36,194 nucleotides of DNA. It comes from UBA817 sp049889215. GTDB taxonomy: Bacteria; Margulisbacteria; Marinamargulisbacteria; UBA817. The translations under genes and the position numbers were made by a program. Positions 7,167 through 15,176 of this stretch are shown here, one piece after another (positions within the stretch are counted from its first letter, which is position 1; every line of letters begins with the position of its first letter). A model generated the notes under the pieces. The model saw only the letters and a list, made by a program, of their open reading frames with translations. It made no database searches and was not told where the DNA came from. The stretch covers positions 1 to 36,194 of the forward strand of contig JBMHDV010000011.1 of NCBI GenBank assembly GCA_049889215.1, written 5' to 3'.

Positions 7167-8276
7167 TTAGTATTGTTGGGTGGAAATCGTAGAGACTAAC
7201 AATTTAAAACAATTGTCATCAGTGTCTAATTGAGATCTCACAGACTCAAATTCATCGATCATTTTATTTACCTTATTCTGATCAGTTAATAAGCCCGTCA
7301 TCGCAGTAACGATGTTTTGAACACTCGCTTCGCTCTGTAAAAACTCCGGACAAATTTCTTTCTTTGCTAAAATATTTGGTAACGCCATAAAGCCAGAACA
7401 ATTTTCTTCAATCTTTTTCATAACCAACCACCTGGCAACCTGAAATGATATCCACGAAAACTGATACACCACCACACAAGGGGTCCCTATTAAAGCATGC
7501 TCTAAAGATACGGTTCCTGATGCCACCATCGACGCATGTGCTTCTGCAATTAAGGCCCTGGAATCATACACAAACTCAACTGGAACACCTGAATATCGAA
7601 TATCCAACTCGGCTTCAATTTTTTTGGATGCAACGGCCATTTTAAATGTTAGTTTTGGAAACTGCGCATGCAGTTGCTTGGCAGCGTCTAGCATCATGGG
7701 CAAGCAATACTTAATTTCTTGAGACCGAGACCCCGGAAATAACCCAATAACAACATTTTCGGATGGATTTCGTTTTGGTAATAGTGAAATTAGTGGATGC
7801 CCTACAAACTGTGCCTTATCGGGTGCAATCCCTTGATAGTATGTGTACTCCTTTTCAAAAATACATGCAATGGTATCGCAGTAAGAACAAAACGCAACGG
7901 CTTTTTTCCTCTGTCCCCACAGCCAAAATTGAGGGGCAATAAAACTGATCACTCGAATATTTTTTGACTTGCACCATTTGGCCAACGGAATATTAAATCC
8001 TTGATGATCAATGATCACTACAGTTCGGATGTTATTTTTCAAAATAAACTGCTTGGTTTTTCTAAAGACGTTTAAAAAATAGGGAATCTTGACCAATGGC
8101 TCAATAAACCCAATGGTGCTGTGATTGACTACATTATATAATAATTGGCATCCGGCCGCCTCCATTTGCTCGCCACCGTTGCCATATACCGAACTTATAG
8201 CGGGTAGTTGTTTGATTATTGCAGCAGCATACATATCGCCAGAAGTTTCACCAACCGAAATAAAGATCTGATGCAT
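7167..8276 (-). CDS. lpxB: Lipid-A-disaccharide synthase
   Basis: Joins UDP-diacylglucosamine and lipid X in lipid A synthesis at the inner face of the cytoplasmic membrane (glycosyltransferase family 19). The 369-residue length is typical. Visible motifs: SVGETSGDMYAAAII at the N-terminus (usual GExSGD), NVVNHSTIGFIEPL, IDHQGFN, IAPQFWLWGQRKKAV, FVGHPL, LFPGSRSQEIK and SGTVSLEHALIGTPCVVVYQ. It is the main evidence that this cell makes a lipopolysaccharide outer membrane. The ATG follows immediately on the TAA of the upstream outer membrane protein gene, so they are co-transcribed. No other lpx gene lies in the window. Confidence 0.95.
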   Translation of the reverse strand: MHQIFISVGETSGDMYAAAIIKQLPAISSVYGNGGEQMEAAGCQLLYNVVNHSTIGFIEPLVKIPYFLNVFRKTKQFILKNNIRTVVIIDHQGFNIPLAKWCKSKNIRVISFIAPQFWLWGQRKKAVAFCSYCDTIACIFEKEYTYYQGIAPDKAQFVGHPLISLLPKRNPSENVVIGLFPGSRSQEIKYCLPMMLDAAKQLHAQFPKLTFKMAVASKKIEAELDIRYSGVPVEFVYDSRALIAEAHASMVASGTVSLEHALIGTPCVVVYQFSWISFQVARWLVMKKIEENCSGFMALPNILAKKEICPEFLQSEASVQNIVTAMTGLLTDQNKVNKMIDEFESVRSQLDTDDNCFKLLVSTISTQQY

Positions 8277-8921
8277 TTATAAATTAATGGTTGATCCAAG
8301 TCGAATGGATGAGGCGCTAAAATTAAGATTCGACATGGACTGCGTTTGTCCCAATAAGTTTTTCGCCGACTCAGCAAAACTATATTGAACACTAGGCTCC
8401 AAAAACACATGCCATTGCGGATTGAATTGATAAACAAAACTTACACCAGCCTCTAAAATAAAGGCGGAAATTTGACGTTCTATGTAACGACTAATGCCCG
8501 TTGCTTCAACAATATCTTTCACCGTATAATTGCCTGATAAATGGCCAAAACTAGCAAAACCAACCATTTGCCCAACATCATCCGCCATTAAGGGATAATC
8601 AAATCGAAGTCGAATGACATCAAAGTGATGATCCGTCACTCGAAAATCATTTGCAGGTTCAATTGCACGACCAGATGTCAGCTCATACTGAAAACTAAAG
8701 GACTCAAACGGATGTCCAAATAAAGACAATCGAACGCCAATCACGTCTTTAAATGCATTGATGGCGCCGCCATCTTCAGAAAGTGATAATTGGTGCAAAT
8801 GAAGCTTCCCCAAAAATGGGGAGATATAAATGTTATTGGTAAAGCTTTTTGGTAACGGATCAAAGTTAGCACCATAAATGCTAATGGCACCAATGAATGT
8901 AAATAAAATTTTGGTTAACAT
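8277..8921 (-). CDS. Predicted outer membrane beta-barrel protein, unknown function
   Basis: A 214-residue protein with a short signal peptide (MLTKILFTFIGAISIYGA). Amphipathic strands follow, rich in aromatic and alternating residues (for example RLRFDYPL and FLEPSVQYSFAES), and the chain ends SASSIRLGSTINL. This is compatible with a small barrel of about eight strands. I do not recognise the family. Being in one operon with lpxB suggests an outer membrane role, but this is context only. The start is supported by TACACT ending seven bases before the ATG. Confidence 0.65.
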   Translation of the reverse strand: MLTKILFTFIGAISIYGANFDPLPKSFTNNIYISPFLGKLHLHQLSLSEDGGAINAFKDVIGVRLSLFGHPFESFSFQYELTSGRAIEPANDFRVTDHHFDVIRLRFDYPLMADDVGQMVGFASFGHLSGNYTVKDIVEATGISRYIERQISAFILEAGVSFVYQFNPQWHVFLEPSVQYSFAESAKNLLGQTQSMSNLNFSASSIRLGSTINL

Positions 8922-8927
8922 GGCTTC

Positions 8928-8933
8928 AGTGTA
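8928..8933 (-). promoter_or_regulatory. -10 box for the outer membrane protein/lpxB operon, predicted leaderless
   Basis: TACACT (8933-8928 on the minus strand) lies exactly six bases before ATG 8921. The -35 is weak. It touches the palindrome 8933-8945. Confidence 0.5.
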
Positions 8934-8945
8934 CCATTGAATGGT
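8933..8945. promoter_or_regulatory. Palindrome between divergent promoters (possible operator)
   Basis: ACCATTGAATGGT is a perfect 6+1+6 palindrome. It covers the hemJ -35 hexamer and abuts the -10 of the opposite operon. The position suits a shared regulator, but the regulator is unknown. Confidence 0.4.
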
Positions 8946-8965
8946 GCCCTGAACTAATGTAAACT
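8937..8965 (+). promoter_or_regulatory. hemJ promoter, predicted leaderless
   Basis: TTGAAT (8937-8942), a 17-base spacer and TAAACT (8960-8965). ATG 8972 begins after exactly six more bases. No Shine-Dalgarno sequence is present. Confidence 0.7.
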
Positions 8966-8971
8966 TAGCCT

Positions 8972-9466
8972 ATGAATTATACAATTTTAAAAGCCATTCA
9001 TTTAATCGCAGTTCTCGCATGGAGTGCTGGCCTATTTTACATCGGTCGCATTTTTGTTTATTACGCAGAAGCAACTAGTTCCGAAGTAAAATCGACATTG
9101 GGAACCATGGCCATCCGACTCAGCCGATATATTATGTTGCCCTCGGCCATAGTCACACTACTGGTGGGTCTTCACATGGCTGGTGTTATCGGTGCATTAT
9201 CACAAGGCTGGTTTCACCTAAAGTTAACACTATTAATTTTGCTTTTTGGGTATCAACACGTTGCATCCAAGTTTTCGAAACAGTTGGTTGCTGGAACATT
9301 TCAAAAATCGTCGCGATGGTGCCGTGTATTTAACGAAGTTCCAATCGTTTTATTAACAGGCATTATTTTTTCAGTTGTTACCAAAGATACCACTTTAACT
9401 CTCGCAGCTTCAGGAATTATTACTGCACTACTAGCCACATTTTTTATTATTAAAAAACCTAGCTAA
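8972..9466 (+). CDS. hemJ: HemJ-type protoporphyrinogen IX oxidase
   Basis: A 164-residue integral membrane protein of the HemJ/UPF0093 family, which oxidises protoporphyrinogen IX to protoporphyrin IX in haem synthesis. Seen: KAIHLIAVLAWSAGLFYIGRIFVYY (first membrane helix with the family's His and Arg), PSAIVTLLVGLHMAG, GWFHLKLTLLILLFGYQH, and the hallmark RVFNEVPIVLLTGIIFSVV near the end. Four membrane segments fit the family. It is first in a unit with the two U32 genes (3 bases to the next). No other haem gene is in the window. Confidence 0.85.
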   Translation: MNYTILKAIHLIAVLAWSAGLFYIGRIFVYYAEATSSEVKSTLGTMAIRLSRYIMLPSAIVTLLVGLHMAGVIGALSQGWFHLKLTLLILLFGYQHVASKFSKQLVAGTFQKSSRWCRVFNEVPIVLLTGIIFSVVTKDTTLTLAASGIITALLATFFIIKKPS

Positions 9467-9469
9467 GCA

Positions 9470-10627
9470 ATGAAAAAACCAACCATCGTTGCCCCTGGCG
9501 GTAGTCTTGAGAAGGCAATGATCGCTTTTGATTATGGTGCAGATGCCGTTTATGTCGGAGCAAATCAGTTCAGCCTACGAAAGTCTGCAAACAACCTTGA
9601 ACTAAGCGAACTATCCTATCTATGCGATGTAGCGAAATCAAGCAACAAACGCGTCTATTTGGCCATGAATATTTACCCTCACGAAAAAGACGTTAACGGC
9701 ATTATTGCATTTTTAACATCCATTTCATCCATTGGGCTGAGCGCTCTGATTGTATCTGATATTGGCATGTGTAAACTAGCAACTGACCATACCAATATCC
9801 CCATTCATGCGTCCACTCAAGCCAGTATATTAAATACAGAGTCTGCAAAACTATGGCAGGCAATGGGAGCAAAACGGATTGTTTTAGCACGTGAAGCAAG
9901 CTTATCGGAAAGTGGGCAAATTAAAGAAGCAACTGGGTTAGAAACTGAAGTCTTTATTCATGGGGCAATGTGCAGTAGTTTTTCTGGAAAATGCACCATT
10001 TCGAATGTTGCATCTGGCCGGGACTCCAATCGAGGTGGCTGTATCCAATCTTGCCGACATTCCTACACCCTATCGAATGGTGATACACAGCATATTATGA
10101 ATTCTAAAGACTTAATGGGCATTGAAGCGATCCCTGATTACTTTTCTCAACATATCGATGCTGTAAAAATTGAAGGTCGCATGAAATCGGCCTTGTATGT
10201 GGCTAATGCTTGCCAACAATATCGCCAGGCCATTGATGCTTATGCTGAGTCACCAATACTATTTAAAGAAATAGTATCACAACTGAAAGAAAACTTGGGA
10301 CGCGTATCTAATCGTGGATTTACAACTGCAAGTCTATCACAACCCGCTGATGGCTCGTCCATTTCGTATGATTGGAATGGCTACTCTAATTCAGTTGAAT
10401 TTATGGGCATTGCTCATGATAATAACCATTCAAAAACTATGATTACTGCCAAACAACCAATAAAAAGTGGTGATACTATTCAATTTATCGCCCCAAATCA
10501 AGCAGCCCCGACGCCAATCATCGTACAATTAGAATCCTTAAATGGTGCACCCATTAGCGAAGCAAAGCCCAACCAACGGGCATGGCTATCCGTCGCTGTT
10601 CCCAAGCATAGTTTATTTGTCAGATGA
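9470..10627 (+). CDS. U32 family tRNA hydroxylation protein (TrhP/YegQ-like)
   Basis: Collagenase-like U32 protein, 385 residues. It starts KPTIVAPGGSLEKAMIAFDYGADAVYVG and carries HGAMCSSFSGKC with the signature TSGRDxNRGGC-like region. Four cysteines C168, C175, C191 and C195 fit the family's iron-sulfur ligands. KIEGRMKSALYVA is also diagnostic. Characterised relatives (E. coli YegQ/TrhP, B. subtilis YrrN/YrrO) hydroxylate uridine 34 of tRNA using prephenate-related chemistry; RlhA acts on 23S rRNA. TrhP is the best match by eye. Its TGA overlaps the ATG of the next gene, which encodes a divergent relative of the same size, so the two are probably partners. Confidence 0.85.
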   Translation: MKKPTIVAPGGSLEKAMIAFDYGADAVYVGANQFSLRKSANNLELSELSYLCDVAKSSNKRVYLAMNIYPHEKDVNGIIAFLTSISSIGLSALIVSDIGMCKLATDHTNIPIHASTQASILNTESAKLWQAMGAKRIVLAREASLSESGQIKEATGLETEVFIHGAMCSSFSGKCTISNVASGRDSNRGGCIQSCRHSYTLSNGDTQHIMNSKDLMGIEAIPDYFSQHIDAVKIEGRMKSALYVANACQQYRQAIDAYAESPILFKEIVSQLKENLGRVSNRGFTTASLSQPADGSSISYDWNGYSNSVEFMGIAHDNNHSKTMITAKQPIKSGDTIQFIAPNQAAPTPIIVQLESLNGAPISEAKPNQRAWLSVAVPKHSLFVR

Positions 10628-11784
10628 GCAATATATCAACGTATATCGAGCATCCATCCAATACTGAATTAATGAAAGGGTATTCCTTTCGCACACTTAT
10701 TCTGGATTTACCATTTTGTTCGGTTCGTGCACATCGTCCATATGATTGGAGCGACAAAGACATTAATGACCTTAATGCACTTGACTTTCAAGACCTTGCT
10801 TTTAACTTGGATGGTATATATACCGATCATGAATTAAGCATTATTAAAACCACCATAGAGTCTCGAAAGTTGCATCAACAATTTTCGGCTGTTCGAATTC
10901 AAGATCCTGGACTTATTATCTGGATCAATGAGCATTTCCCAAACTTAAACATTCAGCTAAACTCTGAAACAGGTCTTCAAAATACTCCTGCTATTAAAGC
11001 CATGTTCAACCTTGGCATTCAAACATTTATTTGCAATCACGAAACACCAGCTCAGACACTAGCAAAAATGTTACACTCGAACTCAGAATTTCAATTTGAA
11101 GTGTTTGTTCAAGGGCCGATTTTAATTCAATATTCTCGGCGACGATTTTTATCGGACTTATATGAATCCGACAAAACAACGCCAATTCGCTTGGATGCTG
11201 AAGATGCAGATTTACCGCAACGACAATTCACATTTTTAAATACACCATTCGGCCATTTTATGTTTGCTCAGTTCCACCGATCTTTGGCCGTTTATAACGA
11301 CAAACTTACATCATTAATAAATACCAGCTGGTTGATCGATGCCAGAGGCGAGTCAACCAATTATTTTCAAACTGCACTGGATGTATATGTTCGTTTAAAT
11401 GATGCAACTTCCTCTGAACTTGAATCTGCCATTCACACATTTAAGACTGAAAGCAATAAACCTCAAAAGCCAGGGTTCTTTCTGTCAAACAATACCGATT
11501 ACGACTGGAGAGATGAAAATAAACATTGTTCAGCAGCGCCTATTGGCCAGGTTCTTTCAAAAGTTAAAGGTGATGCTACTTGTATAGAGTTTTTTAAACT
11601 GGTTGATTTAAATGAGCCCATTTATTGCATCAACCCCGACCAATCTGAAAATTTGTTGGATATTGCAGAGCTCACCAACGTAACCCATGAACACGTTGAT
11701 CGAATTGAGCCATTTACCCCCTACTTATTACCACAGCAAAAAGGAATTCAAATTAAAGGAAAACTATACCTTAAAAATTCGTAA
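10624..11784 (+). CDS. Divergent U32-like protein without iron-sulfur cysteines
   Basis: 386 residues, nearly the same length as its upstream partner and coupled to it by ATGA. EVFVQGPILIQYSRRRFLSDLY (about 159-180) corresponds to the U32 segment E-V-F-x-H-G-x-x-C-x6-C, but His and both cysteines are replaced. The middle region (residues 90-135, INEHFPNLNIQLNSETGLQN onward) resembles the barrel part of U32 proteins. It is likely a non-catalytic paralogue that pairs with the upstream protein, as YrrN/YrrO or UbiU/UbiV do, though those keep their clusters. Its last 21 bases overlap the end of convergent rsmH. Assignment to U32 is moderate. Confidence 0.6.
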   Translation: MSNISTYIEHPSNTELMKGYSFRTLILDLPFCSVRAHRPYDWSDKDINDLNALDFQDLAFNLDGIYTDHELSIIKTTIESRKLHQQFSAVRIQDPGLIIWINEHFPNLNIQLNSETGLQNTPAIKAMFNLGIQTFICNHETPAQTLAKMLHSNSEFQFEVFVQGPILIQYSRRRFLSDLYESDKTTPIRLDAEDADLPQRQFTFLNTPFGHFMFAQFHRSLAVYNDKLTSLINTSWLIDARGESTNYFQTALDVYVRLNDATSSELESAIHTFKTESNKPQKPGFFLSNNTDYDWRDENKHCSAAPIGQVLSKVKGDATCIEFFKLVDLNEPIYCINPDQSENLLDIAELTNVTHEHVDRIEPFTPYLLPQQKGIQIKGKLYLKNS

Positions 11785-12630
11785 TTTTGCGGTACGTTCG
11801 CGTGGATTTTTTTTAGCTTCATGATATGTCGCTTGTAATGGTTTTTTCGGAATTTGTTCTAAACCATTTTCTTTAATGAAACGCTTCACCACTTTATCTT
11901 CATTTGGCTGAAATGTAATAATAGCGATAATCATATTCTCATAATTCAAAACACCAGATAAAAAGCGATGTAATTCATTAAGCTCACCATTCACTTCGAC
12001 ACGAATGGCTTGAAATACTTTGGTGCACATTGCAATAAATTGTTGCCGTGATCTCACAAAGAAACCATATTTAACACAATCCACCAAATCAAATGTTGAA
12101 TTTAACAAATTATTATTTCGACGGTTGATAATTTGCTCAACCAAGCGATGTGGCTGCCTGATATCACCTTCAGTCTCAAACATATAAATCAATTGCTCTT
12201 TTGTGTATGACGATAAGAGTTTGTGAGCTGTAGTTGAGGAATTAATGTCCATTCTCATATCCAATGGTTCGTCTCTTTGAAATGTGAAGCCACGTAATGA
12301 TTGATCAATTTGAAAAGAAGATACTCCCAAATCTAATAAGATGTGTGTTGGAATGATATTTTTTTCAGCTAAATGATCAAACATTGAAGAAAATGGTGAA
12401 TTCACAATTTTAACATGCTTGAATTCTTTCATGCGTTTTTTGGCAATCTTAATCGCTTCAAGATCTTTATCAAAACCATAATAATGGATATCAGGGTATT
12501 GAGTTAAAATTTCTGATGCATGCCCAGCAAACCCCATTGTTCCATCAACAACAATCGCATCTGGAACCAATTGAAAGTGCGTCATTAATTGTGAAACTAA
12601 AACTGGTACATGATAGTTCTTGTAATCCAT
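11764..12630 (-). CDS. rsmH: 16S rRNA m4C1402 methyltransferase
   Basis: RsmH/MraW adds the N4 methyl group to C1402 of 16S rRNA using SAM. Motifs are YHVPVLVSQLM at the start, DGTMGFAGHASEIL (SAM loop), ILLDLGVSSFQIDQSLRGFTFQRDEPLDMRMD, and the C-terminal PKKPLQATYHEAKKNPRERTAKLR. In most bacteria this gene follows mraZ at the head of the division cluster; here no division gene is adjacent. It ends with TAG (11764-11766), which shows that TAG is a genuine stop codon in this genome. Length (288) is slightly short but complete. Confidence 0.95.
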   Translation of the reverse strand: MDYKNYHVPVLVSQLMTHFQLVPDAIVVDGTMGFAGHASEILTQYPDIHYYGFDKDLEAIKIAKKRMKEFKHVKIVNSPFSSMFDHLAEKNIIPTHILLDLGVSSFQIDQSLRGFTFQRDEPLDMRMDINSSTTAHKLLSSYTKEQLIYMFETEGDIRQPHRLVEQIINRRNNNLLNSTFDLVDCVKYGFFVRSRQQFIAMCTKVFQAIRVEVNGELNELHRFLSGVLNYENMIIAIITFQPNEDKVVKRFIKENGLEQIPKKPLQATYHEAKKNPRERTAKLRIFKV

Positions 12631-12639
12631 GATTAATGT

Positions 12640-12645
12640 ATTGTA
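12640..12645 (-). promoter_or_regulatory. -10 box of rsmH (very short leader)
   Basis: TACAAT on the minus strand (12645-12640) ends nine bases before ATG 12630, predicting a leader of about three bases. No ribosome binding site is seen. Confidence 0.45.
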
Positions 12646-12689
12646 TCATATGTTTATCTCCCAAAATAAATTAAATAGTTGAGGGTTTT

Positions 12690-13151
12690 ATGCGTAAATT
12701 CACGTTATATCAGGCTGCAAGGTATACAAAAATATCCAGGTACAAACTGGAACAAGCAATTGAAGATGGATTACTTGAATGTATAGATGGGAAGGGAAAC
12801 GTTAAATGTTTTATTCCAGAAGAAAGCTTAAATCAATTTTTAGAGCAGTATGGTGAACAATATCGTCGCTTTACCTACCCTGAAGAAAAGCGCAACACAT
12901 TCGTTGCTGATGAAATTAATAATTTCATCGCAAAAGATCTTCATGAACAAATCATAAATGAAAAAGATAGAGTTATTTCTCTTTTGGAATTTCAAAATCA
13001 ACAACTAATTCCAATAGCAGAACAAACAAAATCTGACACAAACTTGAAAGTGAACGAGCTTAAATCTATTGCAGAATCAATTATAAGTGAACTTCCAAAA
13101 GAAAAAGCTGAATTAGGACAATCACTTATTTCTAAAATTAATAATTTCTAG
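12690..13151 (+). CDS. Small HTH (excisionase/MerR-like) protein with C-terminal coiled coil
   Basis: 153 residues. The N-terminal 50 (FTLYQAARYTKISRYKLEQAIEDG...FIPEESLNQFLEQY) resemble the winged helix-turn-helix of excisionase/MerR-like proteins: helix A-A-x-x-x-x-I-S-x-x-x-L, a basic turn, then a short wing. The rest is charged and helical, with a likely coiled coil (residues 75-150). No effector domain is seen. It has a clear GAGGG ribosome binding site and is divergent from rsmH with 59 bases between starts, so it may regulate itself or rsmH; this is inference. It ends with TAG, followed by a strong terminator. Confidence 0.7.
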   Translation: MRKFTLYQAARYTKISRYKLEQAIEDGLLECIDGKGNVKCFIPEESLNQFLEQYGEQYRRFTYPEEKRNTFVADEINNFIAKDLHEQIINEKDRVISLLEFQNQQLIPIAEQTKSDTNLKVNELKSIAESIISELPKEKAELGQSLISKINNF

Positions 13152-13174
13152 GTTTCTAACTACTTAAAATTAAC

Positions 13175-13206
13175 AAAGACCAGAATTACCACTGGTCTTT
13201 TTTTTT
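13175..13206 (+). terminator. Strong intrinsic terminator between convergent genes
   Basis: A perfect 9-bp stem AAAGACCAG / CTGGTCTTT (13175-13183 and 13192-13200) with an 8-base loop, followed by a T run through 13206. It lies between the HTH gene and the end of pyk. The opposite strand is also U-rich after the stem, so it may serve both directions. Confidence 0.9.
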
Positions 13207-13214
13207 ATCGTTAA

Positions 13215-14660
13215 TTATTGAACTTCGATCATTCGTATGGAGTTCGTACCGCCGGGACGACCCAATGGGTACCCTGCAGTTACGATAGCTAAATCTCCAG
13301 ACTGGACAAGATTAAGTTCCTTAGCATCACTTAATGCCATTTTAATCATTGCACCCCAGGATTGTATATCTGTAAACTTTTTCTTAATTAATAATGGAAT
13401 AACACCACGATAAAGGGCCATTCGACGTATAATTTCAATATTGTCAGTAGGCGCAATAATTGGGATGCTTGGATTAAGTTTGGATGAAATAAGTGCAGTG
13501 GTTCCAGAACTTGTAAATGCAATCATAACATCTGCATTGGTTTCTTCACTGATTTGATCCGCAGCCTTACAAAAAGTTGTTGCCGCAGATTTAATTTGAA
13601 ATACTCGTTTTACTTGACTGTACTTGGACTTTTTCAACTCAGCTAAATGCTTATCTGACGCCTCACATATGCGACGCATGGATTGTACCACTTCAACTGG
13701 AAAGTCCCCCACAGCTGTTTCAGCGGACAACATCACACTATCACAACGGTCATAAATGGCATTAGCGATATCAGATACTTCAGCACGAGTTGCCGTAGGC
13801 TTTGTCACCATACTTTCTAACATTTGTGTTGCAACGATCACTGGTGTTGTTAACCGGTTGCACTCACGAATGGTACGCTTTTGAATTTCTGGGACTTTTT
13901 CAAGACCAACTTCCACCCCCAAATCACCTCGCGCAACCATTACAACGTCTGATGCTTCGACAATTTCTATAACATTATCAACGGCTGAACGTCTTTCGAT
14001 TTTTGAAATAACACCAATATGCTCCGCATTATTCGCCTTTAACCGTTGCTTTAGATCCAAAACATCTTTTGCTTCAGATACAAACGATAAGGCAATATAA
14101 TCCACGCCATACTTAACCGCTGACAAAATATCTTCTTCATCTTTATCTGTAATCGCTGATACAGAAATTTTAGATAACGGTAAGTTCATTCCCTTATGGC
14201 TACTCACTTTACCACCTTGGGTTACTTTGCAATGCAAGACCCCATTTTGAATTGATTCAATAAACAAACGAATATTTCCATCATCAATAAAAACAGGTTC
14301 CCCTTGATTTAAGTCCTTCAATATATCAGGCGTTGTAACACCACACTCGTTTGAGTTCCCAATCAATTCTGAATCAGGCTTGATTAAAAACGTTTGCCCT
14401 GTTTCTAAAATAGCCCCTTCTTTCTCAAATTTACCAATTCGAATTTTGGGCCCCTGCAAATCAAAAAAGATCGCGGTATGTTTATTCACCTTTTCAGCTG
14501 TGTTTCGGACCAATTCAATATCACTTTTAATATTTTCAGGATCTCTGTAATGGGATCCGTTTAACCGAATAACATCAACCCCTTCCAACAAAATTTTTGA
14601 TAATGTTTCTTCGTTATTGGTTGCTGGTCCCAACGTTGCAATTATTTTTGTTCGTTTCAT
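13215..14660 (-). CDS. pyk: Pyruvate kinase
   Basis: Last step of glycolysis, phosphoenolpyruvate plus ADP to pyruvate plus ATP. 481 residues. Motifs are KIIATLGPAT, the Mg/substrate-site ISKIERRSAVDNV, MVARGDLGVEVGLEKVPEIQK, TPVIVATQMLESM, and AEVSDIANAIYDRCDSVMLSAETAVGDFP. The N-terminal substrate motif reads VIRLNGSHY, where most pyruvate kinases have RLNFSHG; the Asn and Ser-His are kept. Its ATG overlaps the TGA of the EVE gene (ATGA). The C-terminal domain is of normal length, so allosteric control is possible. tpiA at 18710 adds a second glycolytic gene. Confidence 0.96.
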   Translation of the reverse strand: MKRTKIIATLGPATNNEETLSKILLEGVDVIRLNGSHYRDPENIKSDIELVRNTAEKVNKHTAIFFDLQGPKIRIGKFEKEGAILETGQTFLIKPDSELIGNSNECGVTTPDILKDLNQGEPVFIDDGNIRLFIESIQNGVLHCKVTQGGKVSSHKGMNLPLSKISVSAITDKDEEDILSAVKYGVDYIALSFVSEAKDVLDLKQRLKANNAEHIGVISKIERRSAVDNVIEIVEASDVVMVARGDLGVEVGLEKVPEIQKRTIRECNRLTTPVIVATQMLESMVTKPTATRAEVSDIANAIYDRCDSVMLSAETAVGDFPVEVVQSMRRICEASDKHLAELKKSKYSQVKRVFQIKSAATTFCKAADQISEETNADVMIAFTSSGTTALISSKLNPSIPIIAPTDNIEIIRRMALYRGVIPLLIKKKFTDIQSWGAMIKMALSDAKELNLVQSGDLAIVTAGYPLGRPGGTNSIRMIEVQ

Positions 14661-15121
14661 TTAACGTATGTCCTTAATATATGATTAAAATCAGTTTCTT
14701 CTACCGGTTGAATCGATAATCGCATGCCTCGTTTAACAACTAACATATTTGTTAGTTCAGAATCATTTTTCAACATATCCAATGAAATCAGGCTTGGAAA
14801 CTTTTCTTTAAATTTTATATCGACCATAAACCAACGCGGATTGGATTCCGGCGATTTTGGATCAAAGTATTTTGAGCTATCATCCCAGGCAAAATGATCA
14901 GGATACGGTTTTGATGCAACCGTTCCTAGGCCAACAATGCCTGGTGGTTTTGCATTTGAATGGTAAATGAAAACGTTATCACCAATTGACATGTCGTTCA
15001 TCATAAAGTTCCGTGCTTGATAATTCCGGATCCCCTCCCAAGGTGTAACACCTTGTTGTTTTAAATCGTCAATTGAATAAACATCGGGTTCAGTTTTCAT
15101 TAACCAATTCGTGAATTTCAT
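14657..15121 (-). CDS. EVE-domain protein (THYN1-like)
   Basis: 154 residues, wholly an EVE domain. It starts NWLMKTEPDVYSIDDLKQQG, then TPWEGIRNYQARNFMMNDMSIGDNVFIYHSNAKPPGIVG, FDPKSPESNPRWFMVDI, and LVVKRGMRLSIQPV near the end. EVE domains belong to the PUA-like fold and bind modified bases in nucleic acids; bacterial roles are mostly unproven. First gene of a two-gene unit with pyk, with a -10 box exactly six bases upstream of the ATG. There is no restriction-modification neighbour that would point to modified-DNA sensing. Confidence 0.9.
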   Translation of the reverse strand: MKFTNWLMKTEPDVYSIDDLKQQGVTPWEGIRNYQARNFMMNDMSIGDNVFIYHSNAKPPGIVGLGTVASKPYPDHFAWDDSSKYFDPKSPESNPRWFMVDIKFKEKFPSLISLDMLKNDSELTNMLVVKRGMRLSIQPVEETDFNHILRTYVK

Positions 15122-15127
15122 ACAACT

Positions 15128-15133
15128 ATTATG
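15128..15133 (-). promoter_or_regulatory. -10 box of the EVE-pyk unit, predicted leaderless
   Basis: CATAAT on the minus strand lies six bases before ATG 15121. It is one arm of an inverted repeat, TTATG-GTAT-CATAA (15129-15142), in the divergent intergenic region shared with the isocitrate dehydrogenase-like gene. Confidence 0.45.
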
Positions 15134-15176
15134 GTATCATAACAAATGAAATTTCTACACAAATAATGAGGGTATT

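Noticed and set aside
9470..11784. UbiU/UbiV pair for anaerobic quinone synthesis
   Set aside because: Both proteins are larger than UbiU/UbiV, the first matches TrhP-type sequence better, and the second lacks the cysteines that UbiV keeps.
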